Shown: positions 1-7,355 of the stretch, piece by piece
How the letters are laid out: each line of letters starts with the position of its first letter
Position numbering within the stretch: position 1 is the stretch's first letter
Assembly (NCBI GenBank): GCA_019232725.1
Contig: JAFANK010000013.1
Span: 1 to 27,529 of the forward strand
Source: Vulcanimicrobiota bacterium
Lineage (GTDB): Bacteria > Vulcanimicrobiota > Vulcanimicrobiia > Eremiobacterales > Eremiobacteraceae
Length of the DNA: 27,529 nt
Reading direction: 5' to 3'
Notes under the pieces: generated by a model
What the model was told of the DNA's origin: nothing
Database searches by the model: none
What the model saw: only the letters and a program-made list of their open reading frames with translations
Position numbers and translations under genes: made by a program

Positions 1-387
1 CTTTGCTCCGAGCACGTCGGTGAAGAGCTGATCGCCGATCGCAAGCGTGTGCGCCGCATCCGTCTCGAGCACGCGAAGACAGCGGGTAAACGCTCCGGGG
101 AGCGGCTTGAGCGCGCCACGCACGATCGGAACGCCGAGTTCGCGTGCCACGTCGGTGGCGTGGCTACCGTAGTTATTGGTGATAAGACACATGCGAATGC
201 CGAGCGCGCGGACCATTGCAGCCCACGCGGCGACGCCGGGAGCAAGCGTGGTCGTATACCAAGGCACGATGGTGTTATCGAGATCGGTGGCAATGCCGCG
301 GATATCCCATGCACGCAGCCGCTCAGCCGAGAGCTCGTCCACGCTCTCGACCATCGCATCGGGCGTGAGATACGCGAGAAGCTTCAG
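1..387 (-). CDS. YqeG-type HAD family phosphatase (IIIA), C-terminus cut by window edge
   Basis: The minus frame reads as the N-terminal two thirds of a YqeG-family HAD phosphatase; the rest lies beyond base 1. Visible are the N-terminal block LLAYLTPDAMVES, HAD motif I as TDLDNTIVPW (nucleophile Asp and acid/base Asp), a motif II-like LITNNYGSHA, the conserved KPLPGAF lysine and IGDQLFTDVLGAK (motif III/IV). Family members are small cytosolic phosphatases; Bacillus YqeG is linked to ribosome work and some relatives dephosphorylate lipid-linked phosphates, so the substrate is not certain. No in-frame ATG, GTG or TTG lies upstream of the conserved N-terminus. The best start is CTG at 387-385, overlapping the glpX stop as CTGA with AGGA ten bases before it. 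The first ATG, at 354, would remove conserved residues. Co-transcribed with glpX. Confidence 0.85.
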   Translation of the reverse strand, partial: MKLLAYLTPDAMVESVDELSAERLRAWDIRGIATDLDNTIVPWYTTTLAPGVAAWAAMVRALGIRMCLITNNYGSHATDVARELGVPIVRGALKPLPGAFTRCLRVLETDAAHTLAIGDQLFTDVLGAK

Positions 388-1340
388 TGCTGGCGGATCC
401 TGAACGGTTCGGCACGGAAGCGGTGGACCGTCTCGACGAATCGCACCGTGCTCGAATGGCTGTTCATTATGATAGAATGCGTGCGCGCCCCATTGCCGAA
501 GAACCGCACACCGCGCACGAGGTCGCCATCGGTGATGCCCGTGGCGACGAACGTTATGTCGGCGGTTTTCACCAGGTCGTCCATCTTGAGCACTTTGTTC
601 ACGTCATCGAAACCCATCTGCATCGCGCGCTTGATCTCGTCATCATTACGGGGCTTGAGCCGGCCCATGAAATTGCCGCCGAGGCAGCGCAGTGCAGCAG
701 CAGCGAGCACGCCCTCGGGCGCGCCGCCGGTCCCCATCGCGGCGTGGATGCCCGTGCCATCCACCGCGGTCGCAATGGCCGCATCCACGTCGCCGTCAGA
801 GATGAGCTTGATCTTGGCGCCGACGGCGCGGACGTCATCGATCAGCTGCTTGTGGCGGGGACGGTCTAAGATGACGACGGTGATGTCGCCGATCGGCCGC
901 TCGAGCGCGTTGGCGATGAGCTCAAGATTCTCGGCGACGGTGGCATCGATGTGCACGTATGGCGCGGCCTTGGGCCCCACCGCGAGCTTATCCATGTAGG
1001 TGTCCGGCGCGTTGAGCAGGCCGCCTTTGGCCGTCACCGCCAGCACGGCGATGGAGTTCGGCAGCCCGTTGGCCACCAAGTTCGTGCCCTCCACCGGGTC
1101 GACAGCGATATCCACCTCGACGCCGCCCGTGCCGACCTCCTCGCCGATGAACAACATCGGCGCCTCGTCGCGCTCGCCTTCGCCGATGACGATACGCCCG
1201 CGGATCTCCATGTCGTTGAGGATCTCGCGCATCTTTTCGACTGCCGCACCGTCGGCTTTGTCGCGCTCGCCTTTGCCCATCCAGCGGGAAGCGGCTAGTG
1301 CCGCGGCTTCGGTGACTTTGACGAAATCCAACGTATCCAT
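384..1340 (-). CDS. glpX: Fructose-1,6-bisphosphatase class II
   Basis: Hydrolyses fructose 1,6-bisphosphate to fructose 6-phosphate in gluconeogenesis (some homologues also take sedoheptulose 1,7-bisphosphate); cytosolic and metal dependent. The 318-residue product is of normal class II length. It shows the metal-binding signatures GEGERDEAPML (residues 53-63) and DPVEGTNL (81-88), and a conserved region around DVDAAIATAVDGTGIHAAMG that ends in GGAPEGVLAAAAL. The ATG at 1340 follows AAGGAG at about minus 6, and the upstream gene's TAA lies against that ribosome binding site, so the two genes are probably translationally linked. The stop overlaps the proposed CTG start of the yqeG homologue. 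The companion genes (starch-binding secreted protein, HAD phosphatase) do not define a pathway. Confidence 0.96.
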   Translation of the reverse strand: MDTLDFVKVTEAAALAASRWMGKGERDKADGAAVEKMREILNDMEIRGRIVIGEGERDEAPMLFIGEEVGTGGVEVDIAVDPVEGTNLVANGLPNSIAVLAVTAKGGLLNAPDTYMDKLAVGPKAAPYVHIDATVAENLELIANALERPIGDITVVILDRPRHKQLIDDVRAVGAKIKLISDGDVDAAIATAVDGTGIHAAMGTGGAPEGVLAAAALRCLGGNFMGRLKPRNDDEIKRAMQMGFDDVNKVLKMDDLVKTADITFVATGITDGDLVRGVRFFGNGARTHSIIMNSHSSTVRFVETVHRFRAEPFRIRQH

Positions 1341-1349
1341 GATCGCTCC

Positions 1350-2201
1350 TTAGCCCGGCAGATCCGACCAGCGCACGACGATATCACTGACGCGCTGTTG
1401 GTCCTGCGTCTGTGTGATGGTGAGACTACGATTTGAGATTTCTTGTCCAGATTGATTGCTCTCAGCGGTCTCCCACGAACCGCGCGTGTACTTGTACTTG
1501 ATCGAGGAGCCTTTGCCCAAGCTCAACGTCACGGACCAGCGATTGCCCGCTACCGGCGACATGCGCACACCGTTGGGCACCCAGTTCGCGCTATCCGTCG
1601 CGATGTACACCACGTCACGCGCGGGTGTATTGGGCGGCACCGTCACGACGAACGTCACCTGGATCTGTTGCGCGAGCGGCCCTCCGGAAAACGGCTGGCT
1701 CGAAGCGCTCACGTCGAACGCCTCGCCCGTGGCCGGATCGACGTGCAAGCGCAAGAACGTCCCCAGCGGCCAGGTCTGCTGCACTTGGGCTGCGGCGCCC
1801 ACGAGCCGGAATGCTTGACCCGATGTGGTAACGAGGTAGCCGTTGTGCGACGTGATGAGTCTCGTCGTCACGACCGTATACTGCGCATCGACGCCGGTCA
1901 CGTAGCCGGCACCATTGAGGTGCAGCGTCACCGGTTCTCCGGCGACGAGATGCGACAGCGAACCCGTCTGCCAAGCTGCATCGCCTGAACGTTCGCGAAT
2001 CGCAGCGTCGGTCGTCATGCTGTAGACCATCACGCGATCATCTTGCTGCACGGTGATCGTTGCCGCTGTTGGCGCCGTCGCCTCGGAGACGTAGAGCGCC
2101 TGGACGGTGTCGAATGGGTCGGCCTTTGCCATGGCGTGGAACGTCGATGAGGCGGCCAGCGAACATGCGACGATGAGCACGCCGTGACACCAAAAGCGCA
2201 T
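1350..2201 (-). CDS. Secreted protein with C-terminal CBM20-type starch-binding domain
   Basis: A 283-residue protein whose first 27 or so residues form a signal peptide: a hydrophobic run after MRFWCHG, ending FHAMA before KADPF, a good signal peptidase I site. Residues about 179-283 match the CBM20 fold signature: VPPNTPARDVVYIA, an NW pair, a W near the middle, IKYKYTRGSWE and a conserved SNR. In characterised CBM20 proteins these residues bind starch or glycogen chains. Residues 28-178 are beta-rich looking and not recognised; no catalytic glycosidase domain is present. The reading frame stays open upstream to 2744, but that part lies under the divergent glycosyltransferase gene and is not protein-like, so the start at 2201 (the signal peptide methionine) was chosen. 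It is the first gene of an operon with glpX and the YqeG homologue. Confidence 0.8.
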   Translation of the reverse strand: MRFWCHGVLIVACSLAASSTFHAMAKADPFDTVQALYVSEATAPTAATITVQQDDRVMVYSMTTDAAIRERSGDAAWQTGSLSHLVAGEPVTLHLNGAGYVTGVDAQYTVVTTRLITSHNGYLVTTSGQAFRLVGAAAQVQQTWPLGTFLRLHVDPATGEAFDVSASSQPFSGGPLAQQIQVTFVVTVPPNTPARDVVYIATDSANWVPNGVRMSPVAGNRWSVTLSLGKGSSIKYKYTRGSWETAESNQSGQEISNRSLTITQTQDQQRVSDIVVRWSDLPG

Positions 2202-2259
2202 GCCGCGCAACTTTTTGTCGCTCTCCGACAATCCCTCGAACCCGCATGAGGAAAGGGCC

Positions 2260-2265
2260 ATATTA
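2260..2265 (-). promoter_or_regulatory. Candidate -10 box for the CBM20 protein-glpX operon
   Basis: Minus strand reads TAATAT in the 87-bp divergent gap. Transcription from it would begin near 2253, just upstream of the chosen start at 2201. No convincing -35 is visible, so this is weak. Confidence 0.25.
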
Positions 2266-2288
2266 CGGAACGGCGAACGCGGAAGCCC

Positions 2289-3827
2289 GTGGATGTCGCA
2301 CTTGCGCCGCAGCTTGAGGAGGCGCCCGAACAGGGCCGACGCGTGTGGCTGTTGCCGCGCAGCGCGCGATTGGGTCTTGCGCTCACCGCGGCATCCGGCC
2401 TCACCGTCGGCGTCTTCATCTGGTATTTGCTCGCGACCCATGCCCATTTGGGCGACGTCGCCTCCAACCTTGCCCTTGCCGTCTTCGTGCTCATCACGCC
2501 AATCGTCGCGGCTGCGAGCTGGTATCTGTACGCCCGTTGGATCAGCTGGACGTGCAATGTATCGCTTGAGGAGATGCTCAAGGCCGACGCGTGGAGCTAC
2601 ATCCCATTTTTTGCGCTCTGGGCGTACATCATCGCGATGCCCGCGAGCCTCACCGCTGCCGCAGCGCTGTCCGGCACGCTGCTCTTGCTCTCCGCGGCCA
2701 CGAAGATCGGTGTGCTCGGCCGCTACTATCCCATGGTGCATCACGTCTCGGTGGCGTTCATCGCGACACGTCTACCGCTCATGGTCATCGCGCCGCTCGC
2801 GGCGGTCGTCATCGGCCAACGCCAAGGCACGCACTTCGCGGCGTCGCACAGCGTCTGGCTGAGCGTCTGGGGCCGTTGGGATGCGCAGCACTATCTGCAG
2901 ATCGCGACCAACGGCTACTCAGGCAAGGAGATGGCGTTCTTCCCGCTCTATCCGTGGCTCATCCACGTGCTCGGTGGTGCCATCGGCAACCACCTCACCG
3001 CCGGGTTGCTCATCTCGAACCTGTCGTTCTTCGTGGCGCTGGGCTACCTGTATGCGCTCGTGCGCCTTGAATATGGCGATGACACGATCGCCTATCACGC
3101 CATCTTCTACACCGCGATCTTCCCCACGGCCATCTTCTTCTCAGCCGTGTACGCGGAGTCGCTGTTCTTAGCGCTGACCGTCGCCTCGGTCTATTATGCG
3201 CGGCACGGCAACTACATCACGGCGGGCATTTTCGGCGCGCTAGCGTCCGCCACGCGCGTCGAAGGCATCTTGACCATCATCCCGCTTGCGTATGAGGCCT
3301 GGAGCGGGTGGCGCGAACGGCGCGGCACGACGCTGACGCGCGGCCTCATCGGCGCGGCGCTCGTGCCGACGGGATTGCTCGCTTACATGGCATACCTGGG
3401 CGCGCTGGTCGGCGATCCGTTGAACTTCATGCACGTTCAAGACAATTGGGGCCGCCATCTCGCGCCACCGTGGATGAGCATCATCAACACCGTCCATGCC
3501 ATCGCGCAAAACCCGCTGGCCTCGAGCGACTCGGTCAATCATATGATCGAGCTCGCGTTCACGTTGCTCTTCCTCGTGCTGATGGTGGTTGCGTTTCGGA
3601 CCCTGCGGCCAAGCTATAGCTGGTACTTCGCCGCATCGCTCCTCGTGCCGATGTCCACCTCGAGCCTCATGAGCATGCCACGCTTTGTGCTCGTCATCTT
3701 CCCCGCGTTCATGCTGCTGGCGGTGTGGGGCCGCAATCCGCTCGTCAATTCGACGATCGTCTCCCTGTCATTGCCCTTGCTCGGTCTGTTCACGGTCTTG
3801 TTCGCCTGCTGGTACTGGCTGGCATGA
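2289..3827 (+). CDS. PIG-V/Gpi18-like integral membrane glycosyltransferase
   Basis: A 512-residue polytopic membrane protein with roughly ten hydrophobic segments. The motif WDAQHYLQIATNGY (residues 197-210), FFPLYPWLIH, and the block SAVYAESLFLALTVASVYYAR followed by ASATRVEG are typical of the bacterial branch of the PIG-V (Gpi18) mannosyltransferase family. Members are GT-C enzymes that use polyprenyl-phosphate sugars on the outer face of the membrane. Donor and acceptor cannot be read from sequence. The start is a GTG at 2289; a GTG at 2342 is an alternative because GAGGAGG lies upstream of it, although 20 bases away. The stop overlaps the start of gtrA (ATGA), and gtrA overlaps the next glycosyltransferase, so the three should be made together. 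Confidence 0.8.
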   Translation: MDVALAPQLEEAPEQGRRVWLLPRSARLGLALTAASGLTVGVFIWYLLATHAHLGDVASNLALAVFVLITPIVAAASWYLYARWISWTCNVSLEEMLKADAWSYIPFFALWAYIIAMPASLTAAAALSGTLLLLSAATKIGVLGRYYPMVHHVSVAFIATRLPLMVIAPLAAVVIGQRQGTHFAASHSVWLSVWGRWDAQHYLQIATNGYSGKEMAFFPLYPWLIHVLGGAIGNHLTAGLLISNLSFFVALGYLYALVRLEYGDDTIAYHAIFYTAIFPTAIFFSAVYAESLFLALTVASVYYARHGNYITAGIFGALASATRVEGILTIIPLAYEAWSGWRERRGTTLTRGLIGAALVPTGLLAYMAYLGALVGDPLNFMHVQDNWGRHLAPPWMSIINTVHAIAQNPLASSDSVNHMIELAFTLLFLVLMVVAFRTLRPSYSWYFAASLLVPMSTSSLMSMPRFVLVIFPAFMLLAVWGRNPLVNSTIVSLSLPLLGLFTVLFACWYWLA

Positions 3828-4267
3828 GCGCACAGCCGAGGTTCGCCGTACGCCGGGGCGTGCGTCAGTTCTTCAAATTCGGCATCGTCGGCGCATCGGG
3901 CACCGTGGTCAACTTCATCATCTACCACGCTGTGATCCGGTTCTTCGGCGCGCCCATCTGGCTCGCATATGCGATCGGCTTCATCACGGGCGGCGTGAAC
4001 AACTATTGGTGGAACCGCCACTGGACGTTCCGATCGCAGGGCCATCCCTGGAAAGAGCTCGCGCAGTTCATCACGGTGTCGGCGGTCGCGCTGGGGATCA
4101 GTGAGATCGTGCTGCTCGAGGCGGCTCGCTACGTGCCTGCCATGCCGTTTCGCAACTCGATCGTGTGGTTAGCGGCGACCTTTGTCGGCATGGGATGGAA
4201 TTTCTTCGGCAATAAATTCTGGACGTTCCGTCACACGCACGCGCCCGCGGTCGACTCCAAGACGTGA
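3824..4267 (+). CDS. GtrA family membrane protein
   Basis: A 147-residue protein with four hydrophobic segments. It carries the GtrA signature: RQFFKFGIVGASGTVVNF at the start, GFITGGVNNYWWNRHWTF in the middle, and WNFFGNKFWTFR at the end. GtrA proteins are thought to move undecaprenyl-phosphate-linked sugars across the cytoplasmic membrane for use by GT-C transferases. The ATG at 3824 overlaps the upstream stop (ATGA), and its own TGA overlaps the next start (GTGA). The frame is open upstream, but that part runs inside the PIG-V-like gene and is not GtrA-like. Flanked on both sides by GT-C enzymes, it is the natural donor-flipping partner of one or both. Confidence 0.92.
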   Translation: MSAQPRFAVRRGVRQFFKFGIVGASGTVVNFIIYHAVIRFFGAPIWLAYAIGFITGGVNNYWWNRHWTFRSQGHPWKELAQFITVSAVALGISEIVLLEAARYVPAMPFRNSIVWLAATFVGMGWNFFGNKFWTFRHTHAPAVDSKT

Positions 4268-5850
4268 CCCGCGCAGCGGGCATAGCGCTCGCCGCGATCT
4301 TGGTAGTCGGGCTCGCCCTGCGCCTCTACCATCTTCACAATCCGATCCTCGACCACCCCGCGTGGCGCCAAGGTGATGAGGCGGCGATCGCCCGCAACTT
4401 CCTAGAGCTGCGCAACAACATCTTGTATCCGCAGACCGATTACAACGGGCCGCCGCCCAACTATGTCGAGCTCGAGTTGCAACTCGTGCCGTATGCCGCG
4501 GCTCAAGTGTACCGCGTGGCCGGCATTCATGAGGTCTTCGCACGGCTCTTCGTGATCGCGTTCAGCCTCGGATGCATCCCTTTGCTCTTCGTCCTCGGCT
4601 GGGAGCTGTATTCACGCCGCGCTGGGCTGTTTGCAGCTGCATTGTTCGCGGTTGCGCCGGGCGCGGTCTATTACGGGAGAGCGATCATCCCCGAGAGCGA
4701 CATGCTCTTCTTCAGCATCGGTGCGCTCCTTTTCTGGTGCCGGTTTGCGCGCACGCGCGCGGCCGCAGATTTTTGGTTGGCCGCAGCCTTCGCCGCACTC
4801 GCGCTGCTCGCCAAACCGCCGGCGATCGTGATCCTCGCACCCATGATGGCGCTCGCTTTTGTGCGGGCGCGCGACGCATCTGCAGGCAGCACGCAGCGAT
4901 GGGCGCCGCTCGCGTTGCTGGCCATCACGCTCGTGCCGCTATGGCTCTATTACGGGCATCTACATCGCATCGCGGAGTGGCATTGGGCCACCGGCATCAC
5001 GGGACTTCATGTCATTCCGGCGTTGCTCGCGCGCTTGAGCAGCCCCGCTGCCTTTATCGCGGGCCTCGGGGGAATGCTCGCGCTACTCAAGATGCTCGCT
5101 ACGACAATACTCGGACCGGCACTGTTCGGGCTCGTGCTGGTCGCCACCGTCACGCAGCCGCGTGACAACCGGGCGTTCGAGCGTGCAGTATTCTTCGGCG
5201 CTTGGATCGGAGCGCTCGCTCTCTACGCGTTCGTCGTGGTCAACGTGGAGCGCGTCGACTACTACCTCATGCCATTTGTGCCGTTCGCCGTGCTCTATGC
5301 GGCCGGTGGCCTTGACTATCTGTTGCGCCTCGTGGCGCCCAATGGCATGTCTCGCGTCGCACTCACTGCATCCTGTGTTGCTGCGTTCATCGGCATCTAC
5401 GCGGGCATGCTCGAAGTGCATCCCTATTACACCTGGAGCCGAGCGGTGTTCGCGGCAGCGAATGAAGTGCGCGCGACCCTGCCGCCCGGCACGCTCATCG
5501 TGATGGGGCATTACGATCCGTCGGTTCTGTACACGATAGGCCACCGTGGCTGGGAGGAAGATCCGTACTTGTGGACGGTCGCGGACACCCTAAGCGCGAT
5601 GCGCAAAGGTGCGCGGTATTTCGTGGCCGTCGAAGTGCCGCGCTTACGCGCGAACAAGCAATTATATGTGTTTCTTTTGGGCTATCGTCGCGTGCCGGTC
5701 CGTTCCGGGTGGCAGGTGTACGATCTAACGCAGAGGTCGGCACTGAAAGTGCCGACCCCACAACTAAACGTGCTGACCCCACAACTAAATGTGCTGACCC
5801 CACAACCGAAAGTGCCGACCTCTCAACGAAAAATACAGGTTCTGCACTAA
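4264..5850 (+). CDS. GT39/ArnT-like membrane glycosyltransferase with repeat-derived C-terminal tail
   Basis: A 528-residue GT-C enzyme of the PMT/ArnT superfamily. The first hydrophobic segment is followed by WRQGDEA (residues 34-40), holding the Asp-Glu pair expected in the first periplasmic loop, and later by YYGRAIIPESDML, another conserved block. About ten further hydrophobic segments follow, then a soluble C-terminal domain ending near VYDLTQ (about residue 490). These enzymes transfer a sugar from a polyprenyl-phosphate donor to lipid, glycan or protein; the acceptor here is unknown. The GTG start overlaps the gtrA stop. The last 38 or so residues are odd: they consist of four copies of a seven-residue unit (V-P/L-T-P-Q-x-N/K) encoded by a 21-bp tandem repeat embedded in a palindrome. 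They are unlike the rest of the protein and probably a recent extension. Confidence 0.88.
   Translation: MTRAAGIALAAILVVGLALRLYHLHNPILDHPAWRQGDEAAIARNFLELRNNILYPQTDYNGPPPNYVELELQLVPYAAAQVYRVAGIHEVFARLFVIAFSLGCIPLLFVLGWELYSRRAGLFAAALFAVAPGAVYYGRAIIPESDMLFFSIGALLFWCRFARTRAAADFWLAAAFAALALLAKPPAIVILAPMMALAFVRARDASAGSTQRWAPLALLAITLVPLWLYYGHLHRIAEWHWATGITGLHVIPALLARLSSPAAFIAGLGGMLALLKMLATTILGPALFGLVLVATVTQPRDNRAFERAVFFGAWIGALALYAFVVVNVERVDYYLMPFVPFAVLYAAGGLDYLLRLVAPNGMSRVALTASCVAAFIGIYAGMLEVHPYYTWSRAVFAAANEVRATLPPGTLIVMGHYDPSVLYTIGHRGWEEDPYLWTVADTLSAMRKGARYFVAVEVPRLRANKQLYVFLLGYRRVPVRSGWQVYDLTQRSALKVPTPQLNVLTPQLNVLTPQPKVPTSQRKIQVLH
5732..5832 (+). repeat. Palindromic element (copy 1) expanded by a 21-bp tandem repeat
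   Basis: Outer arms AGAGGTCGGCAC (5732-5743) and GTGCCGACCTCT (5812-5823) are perfect 12-bp inverted repeats. Between and overlapping them lie four copies of a 21-bp unit that begins GTGCYGACC: 5749-5769, 5770-5790, 5791-5811 and 5812-5832 (the last diverged in its second half). The left arm also pairs with the first unit (GGTCGGCAC, loop TGAAA, GTGCCGACC) to give a tight 9-bp hairpin. The array is in frame with the upstream glycosyltransferase and ends just before its stop. It lies between two convergent genes, so it may also end transcription. Confidence 0.9.
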
Positions 5851-5854
5851 TTGC

Positions 5855-6505
5855 TTAGGGTATTGGCAATAGTGCCGGCGCCTGCGCCGCCGCCGGAGCG
5901 ACCGCCTTTGTCTCACCGGATTGGACAAGACCGCGGTACGCGATGAGCCGCTGCGCCATACGGTGCGCCTCATCTTCCAGATCGTACGATTCGACGATCG
6001 CGCGCGTGAGGTGCGAGGTATCGAAGTCGTTTGAGAATAGCTTCACCTGCTTCTCGACCTCGACGTTGCTGGCCACGATTTCCTTGAACACCGGCTTGAG
6101 CGCGCTCGAGATCGAGCCGTAGAGCGGGTAGTTGGCGACGACGATCTCGCGCCGGATCTTGGCTTGATCGATCTCCCCGGCAAGCGCCAGCGCCGCGGCG
6201 TCGTTGGGCGCGTACTTCAGCGCTTCTGCGATCTCGGCGGACGCCTCATCGAGCTTGCTGTTGGTGAAATCTGCATGCGCCAGAAGGGTGAGCGTTTTGG
6301 CTAAGCCCGCCCGCGCATGGGGGTTTTTCGGATCTAAGGCAAGCGCGAGCTCGAATTCTTTTTTTGCCTCGGGCAAGCTCGGTTTCAGCAGCGCCGCATC
6401 GCCTTGCGACGTGCGCAGATTGACCATCCAGTGCGTGATCGATTTCGCGCAACCGCCGAGCGGCAGCGTGCAGATCAAGATGACGGCTATGCAAATCTTA
6501 CGCAT
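5855..6505 (-). CDS. TPR-containing lipoprotein
   Basis: A 216-residue protein with a lipoprotein signal peptide: a short basic start (MRK), a hydrophobic core and lipobox LGGC, so lipidation at Cys19 is expected. Residues about 35-115 look like two or three tetratricopeptide repeats (KKEFELALALDPKNPHARAGLAKTL, then a second helix pair ending LKYAPNDAAALALAG). TPRs usually mediate protein contacts. The C-terminal part is helical and ends in an Ala/Pro-rich tail. The start codon at 6505 lies inside the last codons of the flippase gene (8-base overlap), so the two are coupled. The frame continues upstream to 6658 but that stretch is a shadow of the flippase gene. The function is unknown; an envelope scaffold is likely. 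Confidence 0.8.
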   Translation of the reverse strand: MRKICIAVILICTLPLGGCAKSITHWMVNLRTSQGDAALLKPSLPEAKKEFELALALDPKNPHARAGLAKTLTLLAHADFTNSKLDEASAEIAEALKYAPNDAAALALAGEIDQAKIRREIVVANYPLYGSISSALKPVFKEIVASNVEVEKQVKLFSNDFDTSHLTRAIVESYDLEDEAHRMAQRLIAYRGLVQSGETKAVAPAAAQAPALLPIP

Positions 6506-7322
6506 GTTGCAATCCATGATTGACAAGGAACCTCGCAACGGCAACGATGACGTGCGCGGCTGGCCACAGGATCGCCTGCGCGAGCAGCGTCCCCGCCACC
6601 GCGCCGAGCACGAGATACAACAACATCGCTTTGATGTCGCTCTCCGGCCGCATGCCAAGCGCGGCCTGATCGGTGATGACTGCGGCGGTCGGATCGACGA
6701 CGAGCGTCAAGGTCACCGTGGCGACGCCCGTGATGAGTCCGGACAGCAAGAGCGCCGTGCCGGTGACTTTGCCGTCGATGACGCCGGCATAGAAGGCCGA
6801 TAAGGGACCCGCGATCCAAAACGCCATGACGATGACGTTCCAGAACAAAAACGGTTTGGGCAGGCCTGCCGGACTGTAGCGCAACATATCCGCGCGCGGC
6901 ATGCGGAACTGTGCGAGCGCCGACGCGAATGTCGCTGGTCGCGCGAGGCGCAGGATCGTGCCGATGAGCGTCCCCGAGCGTTCAAATGACCTGATGCCGC
7001 GCTCGAGCAAGACCGCGAACGTCGGCGTGAGGGCGCCTCCGAGCAGCGTTCCGAGCGTCGCCGCTGCGATGATGACGCGCAGGTCGTGGTCGAACCCGAT
7101 CACATCTCCGGTACGCCGCGAGATATCGATGAGCGCTCCCATGAGCGGTGCGTAGATCAGGTTCAGCATCCGAGAACTTGTCGCAAAAAGATTGAAGAGC
7201 GTCAGACCTGTGGCAACCCGTTTGCTGCGCACGCCGGCAAGCCGTGCCGCGCTCGTGCCCATCTGCAGCGCTTGTGCGAACATATACAAGATGGCGGCGA
7301 TGACGAGATAGGTCGTCACCAA
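6498..7322 (-). CDS. amj: Amj-type lipid II flippase family protein (DUF2837)
   Basis: A 274-residue membrane protein with about six hydrophobic segments. Its N-terminal half matches my recollection of Bacillus Amj: an early segment, then SAARLAGVRSKRVATGLTLFN, SSRMLNLIYAPLMGALID, and TLGTLLGGALTPTF. The central part has GLPKPFLFWNVIVMAFWI and the C-terminus LVVDPTAAVITDQAALG. Amj is an alternative to MurJ for moving lipid II across the cytoplasmic membrane. The start is TTG at 7322 or GTG at 7319; no clear ribosome binding site separates them. The genes before it (deacetylase, M16 peptidase) and after it (lipoprotein) fit an envelope role. The assignment rests on recognised motifs, not on an alignment. 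Confidence 0.75.
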   Translation of the reverse strand: MVTTYLVIAAILYMFAQALQMGTSAARLAGVRSKRVATGLTLFNLFATSSRMLNLIYAPLMGALIDISRRTGDVIGFDHDLRVIIAAATLGTLLGGALTPTFAVLLERGIRSFERSGTLIGTILRLARPATFASALAQFRMPRADMLRYSPAGLPKPFLFWNVIVMAFWIAGPLSAFYAGVIDGKVTGTALLLSGLITGVATVTLTLVVDPTAAVITDQAALGMRPESDIKAMLLYLVLGAVAGTLLAQAILWPAAHVIVAVARFLVNHGLQHA

Positions 7323-7355
7323 CGTCGCGCGCTTTGGACCACCGAGGGTCCGGTC

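Noticed and set aside
49..999. Long plus-strand frame of 316 codons opposite yqeG and glpX
   Set aside because: It runs antisense to two recognisable genes, has no homology I can see and shows the Arg/Ser/Ala-rich composition of a GC-rich shadow frame.
1288..1312. Palindrome resembling the dispersed family (GGC-TAGT-GCC with imperfect flanks)
   Set aside because: It lies in conserved glpX coding sequence (Ala/Leu codons), lacks the CGGCAC core and is explained by codon use.
2202..2744. N-terminal extension of the CBM20 protein frame
   Set aside because: It overlaps the divergent PIG-V-like gene and precedes a clean signal peptide start at 2201.
5749..5832. Possible CRISPR-like array at the end of the GT39-like gene
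   Set aside because: Units are contiguous 21-bp repeats with no spacers and no cas genes are present; it is a tandem repeat.
7325..7355. GGACC/GGTCC inverted repeat between the M16 and flippase genes
   Set aside because: Only a 5-bp stem with no T-run after it; too weak to call a terminator.
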